Assembly (NCBI GenBank): GCA_029224185.1
Contig: CM055188.1
Span: 26,089,497 to 26,153,496 of the forward strand
Length of the DNA stretch: 64,000 nucleotides
Reading direction: 5' to 3'
Source of the DNA: Karalla daura
Lineage: Eukaryota; Chordata; Actinopteri; Chaetodontiformes; Leiognathidae
Below, one piece after another: positions 13,102 to 26,200 of this stretch. Made by a program: the position numbers and the translations under genes. The notes beneath the pieces are model-generated. The model made no database searches. It worked only from the letters and a program-made list of their open reading frames with translations, and was not told the origin of the DNA. Every line of letters starts with the position of its first letter. Positions within the stretch are counted from its first letter, which is position 1.

Positions 13102-15449
13102 CTCTCTATCTCCCTCTCTTTTCTTACGGGGTTTCTTGGTGACATTCAGCTGCTCACTTCATGCTCCACTTTCCTCCACATCAACCCAAATTCCGGTATT
13201 TGGCTCTTACGTAACACAGAGCACAAGATTTGGACTTCAGCTACAGACCAATGAGATGTGGTAATTTTTCAACTGACTTCGCCCACCCTCCTCAATATTC
13301 TCCTATCATGGTGCACAAAGCTGCCCAAACCATCCATGCATAAGCAACACTAGCCATGGGCACGCTCACTCGCACACGGCTAAACACACAGACTCAGGAC
13401 GACATGCAGACAGCGCGTGCTGACATTTAAGAAAACACAGCCAGTGTGTGCGTGTGGACATGTGTGTAATTTATTGTTTGCTTGTCAGTGGGTGCAGATG
13501 TGCATTGCTTGTGCCGTGCTAAATGTGTGTGTGTGTGTGTGTAATGATGAGGTCGGGCCACCTCAAAACAGTGCAGGGGGACCTTGGAGCTCTTTTTCCT
13601 TCCTCTGCAGCGCAAGGTCTATTAGCTTTGACATGCACTCCCTCTCACACTGTACCTGTAAGCAAAACACACCTCTCGTACAGTAACTAAGATGGCTGAG
13701 TACCAAGCCTGCAAGACTCTCTTGTTCTGGCTGTGGTTCAAGTAGTGCGAAACAAGTTACTCTCTAAAGGCAAACTCAACTATTACCATAGAACAGGAAA
13801 GACGATATTAAGGATGGACACTATGTACATAATTGTAATGCTGTGTGTTTAGACATATATACATAAACGTAAACCCTGGGTTCGTCTCTTCAAGGTATGT
13901 TTTAATGGTACGTCAGACTTTATGCAGCTGCAGTTGCCAAAATGTGAGCATAAAAACTCTGATTAGAGGAGGCTAGAACTACAACATCACTGAATAAGTA
14001 AAGAGGAGTCTGAATTCTAGCAAGAATTTATTATGTTATGCCGCAGGTTTGATACTAGGTGCAATGAGCACAGAGTGATGCTGAGACCCAGTTCTGAGAA
14101 ACCTACTTCAGGGAAATTTTTCTCTGGCTTTATTGGAGGTTGAACTGAATCTATTCAATTACATTTTTTACTGGGTACTACCTCACAACATTACAGTAGG
14201 ATTAATCTTCTACTATCTACTATGATATCTCCCTAGATATCTCAAATCTACTACTAATCAAGTGTGGAAAAAAGTCTACCGATCGTTTTTCAGGACTTAA
14301 AAAAGTGAGAAATTTGTGTCACCCTCTCTCTTGATACAGACTGTGCTGTGCCGTGGGGTAAGGTCAGCTGCAGGAGTAGACAGGGTCCAGATCAGTCTAA
14401 GGCACCAGATAATGGACTACTGGGTTATTGATGAGTTGTATAAACACAGACTGTGACAGAAAGAGAGGGAAATACAGAGAGAGTGATTGAGGTCAGAATA
14501 AAGGATGGAGGGAACAATCAAATGAAAAAAACTGAGAAGGAAACAAAAATACTGTCAAGATTTGTCTGTAATAATCTAATAATGTCTAGATTTTTCAAGA
14601 TACGTCCAATAACAACTCATATAGATAAACAGAGTCAACACATGCTTCTCCACAGAGGTATTCACAGCATGCGTATGTCACTTTCTGTGTATGCGTCTGC
14701 ACAAGGGTAAAGGAATGAGAAGGACAGGTCAGTGGCATGTGTGGCGTCAACATGCAAAAGGCTCTGTGTGTGTGTCTGTGTGTGTGTGTGTGGACACATG
14801 AGGTACAATCTAGAACAAGAGACATTTGTTATTTTGGAAGGGCAGTGTGGTGTGCAATGTGGGTATTTGTGTGTGTGTGTTTCTCTCTGTTTGTATGTGG
14901 ACAAAAATAGTCAGTGTTGTGTCTGACTGGAACAGGTGCCCAAACATCCCAATGCACTCCGTCAAACAGTCTGTGTAACTCAGATCCCATCACACACCTC
15001 TTTGAAACCAGGAGGGTATGGTTTTTGTCTCAACACACGCAGCACAGATCTCTGACTGGAACAAGTGAACTGACTGGTCAGCCACTCTGCTCTGGATCGT
15101 CTTTTAAAACAGTCCAGCAAAAAAAAAAAAAAAGTCATTGATAAATACTAATACTAGCTGAGATTTGACTCAAAATAGCAGATCTGAGATATTGGGAGAT
15201 TTGTTTCCAAGGGTGCCTGATTGCAAAGGTGCCACATCTTTTAAGGGTTGTGATCCTCCACGTCTTTAAAAACCTGGCATGCTTGATTTCCAAAAGCTGA
15301 GATAACCCTGATATCACCACGATGAGTTATTTTCTCTCAGAATTTGGAGATATCCCGGCAGAGCCACTAATGACAAACCCACTGGGCTGAGTAGTGCTCC
15401 TTACAGTAAAGTCATCTTGATAAGTAAAACTGGTAGTGTTCCCATTAAG

Positions 15450-16334
15450 TCGGGGTTAAGTAACTTATGGCCTTGGAGCCATATGTGGCCCAAGAGACAT
15501 TCCAATATGTCCAACAGGAAATTTCATTACTACAAAACCACAGTGTAAAAAGAAATGCAGAGAGATCCCTTGCTGTGATGTAAAAAAAAAAAAGAGAGAG
15601 AGACAAATCTCAAGACATCTTAAGTCATAACATGCTAAACAGGATCAGGTACAAGGAGGAGCATCCTGGGATAAAATTAGCACTCTTCTGTGGAATATGT
15701 GGTGTGTGAGCTGATACTGTAGAAACTGAAGGGCCTTGATACAGCCGTGGAGCTATTAACACTGGGAAAAGTAAGACTGAAAGGCTGTAGCAAGTGGTAC
15801 AAAGAGAGGTACCACTGTGCATATCTCTACTCTACAAGAACAAAAGACTGCTGTGACATCTGAATATGCTGATGAGTGTACAAAACTCCTTCAGGCTTTT
15901 GGCAAGAGGCTTTAGGACATGAAATGTAAAAGAAAGGAGCTGAAGATACGTGCTAAGCCAGCTCACGAGCTTGACAAATGGTGCCATGATCAATGTGCTG
16001 CACAAAGCAATGTCAAACTCAACATAAGGTACAGCGACCTCCCTCTGTTCGTGCTCTGGAAAATGTACGAACATCCTGAGGGTTTTTTTTTTCCGTTCTA
16101 TCGAGACATGCGTGAAATTTGCATCTGTGTTTGCAGTCAGATTGACCCAAACCTGGAAAATCGACTGCAAGGAGCATCACCATGACGACCATCTGAAGTA
16201 GGTGCCTTGTCACAGACAAGGCAGTTCCGGCCACAGGTTAGTGAGATATATCTGCACGGTAATTTAATATGATCTTCAAAGGATGTCGTAAAAATTGAAA
16301 CGGCCCTTGGTAAGAAAAAGGTTGCTCACCCCTG
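15450..16334. mobile_element. decayed hAT-like DNA transposon
   Basis: The left end begins CGGGGTTAAGTAAC and the right end, read on the minus strand, begins CAGGGGTGAGCAAC. These match at 10 of 14 positions and face each other as terminal inverted repeats. The adjoining text (left TTATGGCCTTGGAGCCATAT; right, read inward, AAGGGCCGTTTC) is typical of Charlie/ZBED-type hAT ends in vertebrates. At 885 bp it is too short for an intact transposase, and the internal ORFs (about 88 and 112 aa) have no domain I recognise, so it looks non-autonomous or deleted. The 8-bp flanks (CATTAAGT, TCTCAAGG) match at only 4 positions, so no clear target-site duplication survives. Confidence 0.6.
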
Positions 16335-17595
16335 TCTCAAGGAATAATTTTACCTTTTTGGCGTTGTGATGTCTGAAGAATACTGAAGCAATGCCACACA
16401 AAGTGTGCGCGGCACGGATAAGCACAAATACAGAGGCACTTCTCAACTTCCTCCTGAAGTCAGTAATTAACACAATCAATCTTGTTTGTTTAATCTCTAC
16501 CCTCAACAGATGCAACAATGACTACATGTGGTTTTTGGAGAGACTAATCATTTGAGACTTAACTGTTTTCACTAACAAACAATTACAGTTTATATACTAA
16601 TAAACAGCTTCAGAAAATGAATGTTTATATTTCCCACTTCTCTTTGTCAACAAACTTATCACAATACACAGACAACCAGTCTGGCTGTTTCCCATTAGCC
16701 CCCAGTATTCATCCCAACCTAACGCTGACTGGCTCCAACTATTAACTTAACTAAGACAGAGAGCAGTGTCAATCTCGGACAAGAAAGCCCATGTTTAAGA
16801 TAAATCTTTCATCATCTGTATAACTGGAGTGACTCTTTAATATATATTTAAGGGTCATTAATATTAATATATTACACATAACTATGGGGATGGAAGAGGA
16901 ACCGGGGCCTGCCTTCTTTGACACACAGCGCTCTCCCCACTGTCTGCTCTCTCTTTCTCTCTGTTACACACACACACATGTGCACTCACTCGCCTCACAA
17001 CACATTATATTTGACAGTGTCTGAAAAATTCTTCTCACATGGAAGAGGAGCAGGCATCCTGTGTATGTGTGTGTGGGTGCACATAAGCCATATGTGCATG
17101 GTTCTTTGTGTGTGTTTAAAACCTAATTTGTCTATGAGCAAACCAATCTCGGAGGGGTGTATTAAAGGAATTTTGCCCAGTAATGGGCTGACACGTTAAT
17201 CTGAAACTCTATTCTCTGTAGCTAATGAACATATCCATCCTAGTCTGTGTGTGTGTGTGTATGTGTGTGTGTGTGGTAAAATGGCAACATCGTCCCATTT
17301 TTATGATGCTACTGAGGCAAACATAAACTTACACAGTGGTGCCAACATGATGATGGTTTATGTATTTTTAACAATGACGACACTGAAGAGCACTGAATTT
17401 TGAATCGCTCCTACTGTTTGCATGTGTTTGTGTGTGTGTGTGTGTCATGTGCATGAGTGTGTCTGTCTCTATGTGTGTGCCAGAGAGTGTATATGTAGAG
17501 GAGAGACATAGATCTGACAGTTCTGGGTCAGACCAGTCCCATGGAGTCAGGAAACCTACAGGAGACATAACCAAAATGCAAACACACACATACAG

Positions 17596-17597
<2 letters not shown>

Positions 17598-17633
<36 letters not shown>

Positions 17634-17798
17634 ACACACACACACACACAAAAACACACACACATATCTTGTGGGTGAAGACGACAAATGTTTGTCAGGG
17701 AAAGAGAAAGACAGGAGTGGTTGGACTTGGGCAAAAAAGGCCGTCCTGCTGTGCCAACACTCATACATCAGTCTGCACCTTAGGAGCAGAGGGAAACG

Positions 17799-17842
<44 letters not shown>
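17598..17842. repeat. two (CA)n microsatellites
   Basis: CA tracts at about 17598-17663 and 17801-17842. The several overlapping ORFs of 69-172 aa here are poly-TH or poly-CV translations. Confidence 0.93.
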
Positions 17843-17845
<3 letters not shown>

Positions 17846-19799
17846 AGAAAACACACAAAGCAATATACACTGCTGACTGGAGGGCTGGACAGGGAGAGGC
17901 AGCAAGAGCAAATGGTAAGCTGTGATACTGTGTTGTCGTTGAGGGCATAAACACACTGCGCTATGGTCATGTTGAGAGCAGGCGTGAATGTTCCTAATTG
18001 CCATCAACACATATAGGATGGTGAGGTCAGCATCTCCGCCAGCATCGCTCTAATACATTCATCACACCCAAACTTGAGAAATCAGATACAGTATGTTGTT
18101 TTTTCCACACTTCCCCCTCATCATCACAAGATGCAATTTCCACTGACACATCAAGGCCCAAGACTATCCTCCATCCTTCAGCTGGGCAAAGAAAAACTGA
18201 GCAGAAATCAATCCCAGCTGAATAATTTTATCATTTCTCTCCATTGCTTCACTACTGTACCCTCCGTTGCATCATCTCTCCACTCTGTGGCTGCTGTGGA
18301 GATGACCACTGCTGTGTGCTGCCATGTGCGTGTGCACAGATGTGTGCAATCTTTTGAGCGAGAGAGGAAGACAGCAGGAGGCAGCTAATGCATGTGCACG
18401 GCAGTCATAATGTCTGCATATGTCCCTGAGGTCTGTGACTGTATAACTAATACTTGTATTATTGCTAGAATAAAACATTACGCTGAACCAAGCAGGATTA
18501 GAAAACAAGCATGACAGCCTCTTCCCACTCTCCCCTCTCTCTCTCTCTCTCTCTCTGACACACACATGCGCGTGCACACATCGAGACATGTATGCATGTG
18601 TGGAAGCAAGCAGCCCAGGGCCATGTACACTAGCAGGCGGCCATGTTTCTTTCACAAGAGGCTGCAGTGAGGCTGTCATCGTCAGCATGGTTCTCTCCCT
18701 TGCTCTCTCTAACACACACACACACTCAGACACACACATACACACACAAACTGTACTGTGACATCATGACACGCATTTAGACCAGAGGGTCAGAGGGTAA
18801 CACAGCTTTATGTGCTGAGCCTTCGTTGCCGTCACGCTCCCGTGAGTGCGACAGCTCTTATTCAGCTCTCTTTCTCCCAAATACACATCCTTTAACACAC
18901 TCATGTTGGCCAGAAATGTCAAAAAATATCCTAATACACCATCAGCTCTTCTTGCTCACATCTCCAAAGATAGGAAGGTATCCATGCACAGAGGTGAGGC
19001 GGCATCAATCCACACAATAATAAGTTGGCACTACCCAGCTGTCAACATCTGGTCCAGAGTTCAGCTGTCAGAGTCATCCGTCCCCAACCGTCTCCCATCC
19101 ACCTTTCAACCTCTCTACCTACTACTAGGCATTTAGAGCCTCTTCTCTGGCACGCTGCCAGCGACAAGCTTTTGAAGTGGTATGTGAACGTACATCCTCA
19201 TCATCTTCACAGCTATCACAGTGATATCCTGGGATATAGAGGAGTGTTTAGAGGGTTTCCCCCAGTAGAGGTGTTCACCTTGGAAATCTAAGCTTCCTAA
19301 AGATAAGATACTGCTTTGCCCTTGCTATATGGATTCTGGAATCTTATTAAACTTTTTTTTTAAGTCAAACTCATTGCATTTGTTATGATTCAAGCATCAG
19401 GCTTAGCTAGGAAAAAAACAAAACAAAACAGGAATTTTACATCCATTTTCCTAACCCACTTCATTGTTAAACAGTGTTGCAGAGGTCTACTGGAGCCAAT
19501 CCCAGTGTACACATACACCCTGATTACACACACGCACACACACACACTATTCAATCTCAAACTCACACCAAGGGGTGATTTAGTGTACAAACAAGGAATT
19601 ATGCAATTTAATTTGCCCCTAAACAGTCAACATGAGTACCAATATGATACCAGATTAACATACGAGCTAGACTTGTGAAAAGGACAGCCTATTCCTACTT
19701 ATTTCTATTCAATTTGTTTGTTTCTGTAGCAGTCCTCGGCATGAAAGAAAACAATTTGTGATAGTAATACACGACAGGCATTTAAGAGTCTCCAATCAC

Positions 19800-19935
19800 T
19801 TAATAAGTGAGTGAGAGGGTGAATGGTGTCTGTGTGCCCCGAGTTGGACTGGCGACCTTTACTGGGTGTTTTCCATGACTTTGCCCAATATCAGCTGGAT
19901 ATATCCAGAAGACGCTCATTACACCAATGCAAGAG
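19800..19935 (-). mobile_element. SINE-like teleost repeat fragment
   Basis: The text GAGTTGGACTGGCGACCTTT followed by a diverged 'GGGTGTTTTCC...GCCCAATATCAGCTGG' block matches a repeat widespread in fish ('gatggactggcgacctgtccagggtgtacc...cccaatgtcagctgg'), recognised from memory. It is old and diverged with no clear ends. Confidence 0.5.
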
Positions 19936-20262
19936 GGCAAGATAGTTGGACATACACCTGGAATAGAGACAGGCATGTTCACCTTAATGTAATCAGAAAT
20001 GATAAAGACGGTCACTGCAAATGACAAATTTTCCGTTACATTTGCAGAAACTTTTGCGACAAAATGTGCAGGTGCCTTATGGGGCATAGACTCCTGGGAC
20101 CAGTAGTCCAGCATTAGGCATCCTCCTCTGTTATTCCAATTGCTTTGAAGCCGCCAAACACATTACTATACACTATACACAAATATATATAATATGAATT
20201 ATATGTATGACAGATGCTTCTCTCTACTATTAAGAAACCACGGGAGGCCGAGTGCTCCTCAC

Positions 20263-20520
20263 CTGAGGCAGCGCAGCGTTGATCTGCCTCTGGAGCGCGT
20301 CTCTCTCATGCAGCGCCCCCTGCAGCTTGGTCTGGGATTGAATGAGGGTCTCCTGAGTCTCCCGGAGGGACTCTAGCAGCTTGTCCCTCTCGTCCAGCAT
20401 GTTGACCATCAGCTGCTCGAAGTTGGCCTCCTGGTCCGAGCCATTCGGGACGCCGCCGGTACCTCTGGGAGGACCAGCCGAGTCTCCCTCACTGATGGTC
20501 GGCATCACCTCGCACATCAT
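20263..20520 (-). CDS. ppfia4: liprin-alpha-4, first coding exon (partial gene)
   Basis: This exon encodes residues 1-86 of a liprin-alpha, a coiled-coil scaffold that organises presynaptic active zones and binds LAR-type receptor tyrosine phosphatases. It opens with MMCEVMPTISEGD, a family hallmark, then FEQLMVNMLDERDKLLESL and the first coiled-coil block, ending ...RQINAALPQ directly before the donor CAG|GTGAGG. The EGD...GPP motif and KLLESLRE favour the alpha-4 paralog over alpha-1, -2 and -3. The start is the first of two adjacent ATGs, with AGG just upstream. Remaining exons (more coiled coil and three SAM domains) lie beyond the left edge. It is divergent from tmem183a, about 2.6 kb away. 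Paralog assignment is fairly but not fully sure. Confidence 0.9.
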
Positions 20521-21061
20521 CCTCCTTGCCTTGTGGTCTGGGCAACGCTATAGGGACAGTGTCGCTGTTGGGATCCAGAGTGTGCATGGAGGGGATGATG
20601 TGATATGTGGGTTACAAGCCAGATAAATAGACTTAAAATCACTGATAAGAGGGCCTATTAACGCCCTGCAGCCTATGCACTCGCATGCATTCAATTTCTC
20701 AGACGTGCATCGCTAAGATTGTGCGTTTTCCTTACCTAATCAGAGTGACTGGCTCGCAGAGATGATGGTTGACCTTTCTTTTCCATATTAACCGGTGTTT
20801 CTTCCCCCCTGTGAGCAGATCCGCCCTGCCCGGCGAGCCATGCACTCACATGTAGAAATCCCGGCGTGATGTGATTGACAGCTCAGAGACGCGTGTGTTT
20901 GGAGGGGTGGTGCCCGCGTGCACGACGGAGATCATAGCACATTGGCAGGGGAAATAAAAAATAGATTATAATAAAATAAAATCATCAGCGTCCTCAGTGT
21001 TGGGGACACTGGTTCTTATCTGCATCCGCCTTCTCTGCTTCCATCTCTCCGAGCCGACTCT
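20521..21061 (-). promoter_or_regulatory. ppfia4: ppfia4 5' leader and promoter region
   Basis: This lies immediately upstream of the liprin start codon on the minus strand. It is richer in CG dinucleotides than its surroundings (for example 20815-20940) and holds no ORF of note. A possible leader acceptor on the minus strand (TTGCCCAG) sits 17 bp before the ATG, so a separate non-coding first exon is possible. Position is the main evidence; no transcription start can be fixed. Confidence 0.4.
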
Positions 21062-21199
21062 CACCCCTCCTCCTCCCTCCTCTTCCTCCTCCCCTCTTAC
21101 ACACATACACACACACGCACGCACGCCCGCAGGAACGCACGCACGTACGTACACATACACGCACCTACGCACGCACGCACGCACGCAAGCACGCACGCC

Positions 21200-21278
<79 letters not shown>
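21062..21278. repeat. (TCC)n tract joined to 180-bp alternating purine-pyrimidine tract
   Basis: A pyrimidine-rich TCC/CTCC block (21062-21098) runs into a CA/CG/GCAC tract (21099-21278). The left half is interspersed with CG steps (GCACGCACGC, CCCGCGCGCA); the right half is nearly pure (AC)n. The first is prone to H-DNA and the second to Z-DNA. It lies just upstream of the inferred ppfia4 promoter. Confidence 0.9.
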
Positions 21279-21280
<2 letters not shown>

Positions 21281-22413
21281 GAATCTGCAGTTGTCACTAC
21301 CAGACTATGACTCTGAAAATAAGGGTCCAACTCCCAGTGTCCAGCCAATAAACACCTAATCCATGCTGGTGCAAAACTGCTCATCAATGTCTTTGCATAA
21401 TCTGTTAACCCTGCACCAGTATCATGTCCTTGCTGTTAGCACACACTTGACCCCCGATTGGTGAAATGTAATTAACTTTTCACATCAGTACTGCACATGC
21501 ACGTTCACACTGTGACAGCTCGGAGACGTGATGCATGCCCTGGTGACAGTAGGTCTGAGCAGTGTGCAACGGCGCCCCCTGTAGGAAATTTGAGTGTATT
21601 TGTGATTATAAATAGACCTATTAGTAACTGTAGAGAGAAAAGCCAAGGAAAGCAGTCATTTTAGAACGTTTGGTGTGCGCATTATTCCGTGGGACTGTCT
21701 GACTCACTTGAGTGGCTGATATCAACACTTGGTGTTGAAAGTGTTTTTTTTCTCCCTCTACAGTTATCAAGAACTGTGCTTTAGCACTGACAATGAAAGG
21801 GGGCCATGAATGGTTAAATTGAGTAGTTATCCTTGTTCTCTGGTGCTAGCATAAAAGCTTGGGGACACCCATTATGAATGGTTTAGACACTATTTTACAA
21901 GCCTTTTCACAGTCCTATTTGTGGTGTTTTTGCTTGTAAATGCTTGGGAATAAGATTACAGAGCACAGTATAGTGTCTTGTTCAAGAATTAGAGCTGTTG
22001 GGTTTGATAATATTGCCACTAATATGTCTTTTCTATATTTTAATGTTACGATGATTCTAAGACAGCAGGAGTTAAAGTGTCCCCATTGTCAGTTAATACA
22101 AAAGACATCTCCTGGAAATTGATGTAAATAATTGAATCATTAAGCTATAATAGCTATTGAGATCTCAGGATTAATGACTGCAGTCGAGAAACATAGCCAT
22201 GAACTATTAAGCAGCACAAGCTAATGATTTATTAACTGCCAATCATCCCTAAGCCCCATGAGAGTCTTATCACTGGACTGATAACGCCAAAAGCCAAACA
22301 TCAATGCAATGTACAACTTTCCAATTTTTGGTTCCAAATTTGACAGTATTCTAGTGTTGATTTTGTTTCTACAATGAGAAACAATATTCTCTTTTGAGGC
22401 ATAAAGAAACAAG

Positions 22414-22897
<484 letters not shown>

Positions 22898-22914
22898 GGT
22901 TGATGTATAATGAG

Positions 22915-23153
22915 TCAGACCTCTAGGTGCAGTACCTCGGTGGCCGGTAGGGGGGTGTGACGCTACTGAAAATGCTACCACGATATTCTCGCGTGGTTTC
23001 GGGTACAACGTCATTCCATGATGGCTGAAGATCCTGGCGGAACATTTTTCAATTTCTCACTTATTTTTATTTCTTTCTCTCTACCTCTGCTTGCCATTGA
23101 GACATGGCAGGACTCACAGGCCCGTTAAGCGTCAACAGATCATTGGTGTCGAC
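22915..23153 (+). promoter_or_regulatory. tmem183a: tmem183a promoter and 5' leader
   Basis: A short CG-containing interval directly upstream of the conserved start. It includes ATTCTCGCGTGG, which resembles half of the TCTCGCGAGA element common in TATA-less housekeeping promoters (inference). It has out-of-frame ATGs at 23018, 23021 and 23104. A pyrimidine-rich stretch ending CCATTGAG at about 23100 could be an intron end, which would place the true first exon a little further upstream. Confidence 0.45.
23018..23128 (+). other. upstream ORF in tmem183a leader (36 codons)
   Basis: The tandem ATGs open a 36-codon frame (MMAEDPGGTFF...) rich in F, L, I and S and stopping at TAA before the main start. 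A second upstream ATG at 23104 opens an out-of-frame ORF that overlaps the main start. If transcribed as written, both would reduce initiation at 23154. The hydrophobic peptide looks signal-like by composition, but there is no sign it is a real protein. Confidence 0.3.
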
Positions 23154-23217
23154 ATGCCCAAGAAAGGAAACCGAAAACGGCTGAAATTTAAGGCCGGGGA
23201 CGTTTGTTCTGAATCAG
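23154..23217 (+). CDS. tmem183a: tmem183a coding exon 1
   Basis: Encodes a basic N-terminus ([16 protein letters not shown]), equivalent to the MPKRGKRLKF segment of the mammalian protein. It ends in phase 1 before the donor CAG|GTAATA. Confidence 0.88.
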
Positions 23218-26200
23218 GTAATAAGTAAACGCTAACATTAGCCGGGATGCTAACTGTTAGCACGCCCACTGTCAGGTCGTTCTAGCACAGGTCTAACACG
23301 AAGTTTACAATGTCGCTTGTGTGCATTAGTTCAATCCAACCTTAAACGTAATGTAACTCTTTGTCACGTCAAGATTTAGTCCAGCGTTAGAACACAACGT
23401 AGTGCTGAAGTCATTACAATCAGGCGTGTGACATTATTTTAATCCCTGTAACTCTACACCAGTAACTTTCGCCCCTCAGACATATAAATCCAGCTCCAAT
23501 TCATTCAGACCTCCTTGCGTAAATTCACGATTGTTTTTTTCCTTCCTCAGTGACTGTTGCTGATTATGCTGATGCAGACCCAGCCGTGGTGAAGTCAGGG
23601 AGGGTGAAGAAGGCTGTTGCAAATGCAGTTGAAAAAGAAGGTAACTTTCTCATTTTCTTTTATTACACATTATAAACTCTTATTCCATACATTTGACATA
23701 TTTGCATGTATGCTGTACAAATACAAGCAAAGATTAAAACTCCAGACAAATTAAAATGAGTAATTTGGGCGTGTGTGTCGTGTGCTTTGATAATGATGTC
23801 CATCCCTACGTGGAGCTGGAGATGAGCTCCAACTGTGACACCTGTGGGTATAAAGTGGGTAAGACAATGAATGGACATCTGTGGTGTATCCATATTCGTT
23901 TTTATTTTCAGCAGTACATGAGACATCATTCTCAGTCAGGTACAATCTGTTGCGCCTTGTGAGTTTCGGCCGCAAACACATCCATCCATCATCTTACCTG
24001 CTTTTTACCCAGTGTTGTCACAGGTCTTCTGGAGAGAAGGTAAGTTGCCAGTCGATGAAAGGGCACGCATATGTGAATGAGTGTGTGTGTGTGACACACT
24101 CTCTCATTTACACCTATGAACAACTTGGAGTTTCCAATAAAGTTTAATTTGTTTGTTCCGTTCAACTCATTTTTCATACCTATTGATTAACACATCAACT
24201 TTTCTACTTATGATTGAAATTAATTTGTATATCCCCCCAAAAGACAAAAAAAAAACATTACAGCAACAAAAAAGATACAAATCAAAGTAATATTAAACAG
24301 TACAATTTTTGGAATAACATCTATGGTGTATCTTTTGGTTTGATTCAGAGGTCAATGGCTCGATTCTAAAACAAAAAATGTGATGTGAAGGTGAGGTTTG
24401 GCAGTCACAAAAGACTTATACCTTGGTTTGTAATGTGCACCGCGATGCAAAAAATACAGGTTCTCCACAACTGACTAGGGGAGCAAATTAAAGGCAGTTA
24501 AAGTTGAGATTAATTTAGTAACTCACTTTGCCTTATCTGAGTGGGTTAAAAACGCAAAGTTGCACATGTACTCACACTTGCTGGAGTGTGTAAATCAGTA
24601 AGTAAAATTAAAGTGAAGTACTACATCCCTTGTAAAACAGCACAATATGTCCCGGTTAAACACCTTAAAAATGATGCATAAGAACATGCATTGCAGCTCG
24701 GTGCAGGATACTCTGATACTAAGGCGTGCAAAATTTTGTTGTGTGACGATCTTCAATGAAAGAATCATGCAGTGTGAAATTCCCTGGCAGGAATAATTCA
24801 GGAATATTCTTCTGTTGCTCAGTGGTACGTCGGGGTGGCAAGTATCACTGAACATGCTCCTGTGACTGGTCAGTGTCTCATGGAGCAGGTGAAAGGTATT
24901 CTCATCCCTCCCCTTGTGGATCAGTTTATTTTGGTGTCAGTGACCCTTACTGTGCTCCTTAAGCAAGCACCCGCACAGAGCAGTGTTTCTCGTCCTCTCT
25001 GAAATGAAACTATTAGGTCTCCTTGTTGGTCAGAAGCCACCTAACACAGTCATGTAGATTTTTCAGAACTGGTGTATGGATGTATGATCTTGGTTGTTTT
25101 GGATTAAAAATAGAAAAGGAACATTCACACATTTGTGTTAATAGTTTTAAATCGCAGTATAATGTGAATTCTGTGCAAAATTACTTAAATTGAACACCAC
25201 TGTGTCTCAGTAAAATTACTCTGCGGCCTGGAAGCATCTCATGGAGCTGTGGAGGAAGTCGTCTCGTCTGCATCGAGTGTCAAAGCAGAAGCTTTTGGCA
25301 GCAGCGATGACCCAGACCCTGAGGAAGATGGTGAAACTGAAACTAAAGTAGTCCGCAAGAAGAAAAACAAAAGGAGGAAGGGTAAATATGAAAAGCACAC
25401 ATGCAAAAACGGTTCCATTTTGGAAGCATTGCACCCAACATATTTGTGTATTCACTGAAATTTCTGTATTTTGTGTTGACAGAAAGCAGTGAGAGCTGCG
25501 ATGGGAATGAGTATCCAGTGGATATCTGGTTACTGCTGGCCTCCTACATCCGGCCTGAAGATGTGTGTACGTTCGCTTTGATCTGTAGGGATGCCTGGAT
25601 AGTCACATGCACTGCAGTATTTTGGACAAGGCTTTATAGAAGGTGAGGAGGAGTTGTTTATTCAACTGCATTCATGGTGCTCATACTGCTGCATATAGTA
25701 ACAAAGGGGATTCACTTAATTCAGGCCTGATTTAAAAGGAACCCTGAGAGAAGATGTAAGAGCAAGGTCCAGAAATACTAATATGTTATTTGTTGAGTTC
25801 AAATCTGAAGCCTATTAGTGGGAGGAGAAAGCACACTGGAGGCCAAACTGTGTTAGAATTAAAAGGGTTTTTAATACTTGGCTGAAGAGTTTATGGAATA
25901 ACAAATGTGTGCTCTGTACTGATGCTTTCCGTTATTCAGCACTGATATTCTTCTGGCGATTATCTCATTTTAGGCCCCTCAGGTACTGCCATCAACAATG
26001 TTCTGGAAATTTTTCTGTTGTGACCATGCAAACACTTGTATGAAACAGGAAGTTATAACAATATTATCAGAGTACTTCCTGTTTTGTCTGTCTAATGGTG
26101 ACATCTTTAACTGCTGTCAAGGACTATATCTCACCCTTTAAACATGCTGGAGTCCCCCACTGACCTTAAGACCAAGGCTGACCATCAAGTATGCCGAAAC

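Larger units (their letters stand above)
1..20262 (-). other. ppfia4: probable ppfia4 intron 1, no exon recognised
   Basis: Neither strand shows an ORF resembling the next conserved liprin-alpha segment or any other known protein. The only long ORFs here are translations of (CA)n, (GT)n, (GA)n and (CT)n repeats. Because the first liprin exon at 20263-20520 on the minus strand ends in a clean donor, this whole stretch is inferred to be its first intron, continuing past the left edge. It contains many microsatellites, one hAT-like element (15450-16334) and low-repeat patches, for example 7190-7420, 8080-8330 and 8560-8830. A short missed exon cannot be excluded. Confidence 0.55.

Noticed and set aside
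17432..17970. Several overlapping ORFs of 69-172 aa on both strands
   Set aside because: They consist mainly of poly-TH or poly-CV from (CA)n tracts, without initiation context, homology or splice structure.
20263..20520. Identification as ppfia1, ppfia2 or ppfia3
   Set aside because: EGD followed by GPP, plus NFEQLMVNMLDER and KLLESLRE, is closest to liprin-alpha-4 as I recall it; adjacency to tmem183a agrees. One exon is too short for certainty.
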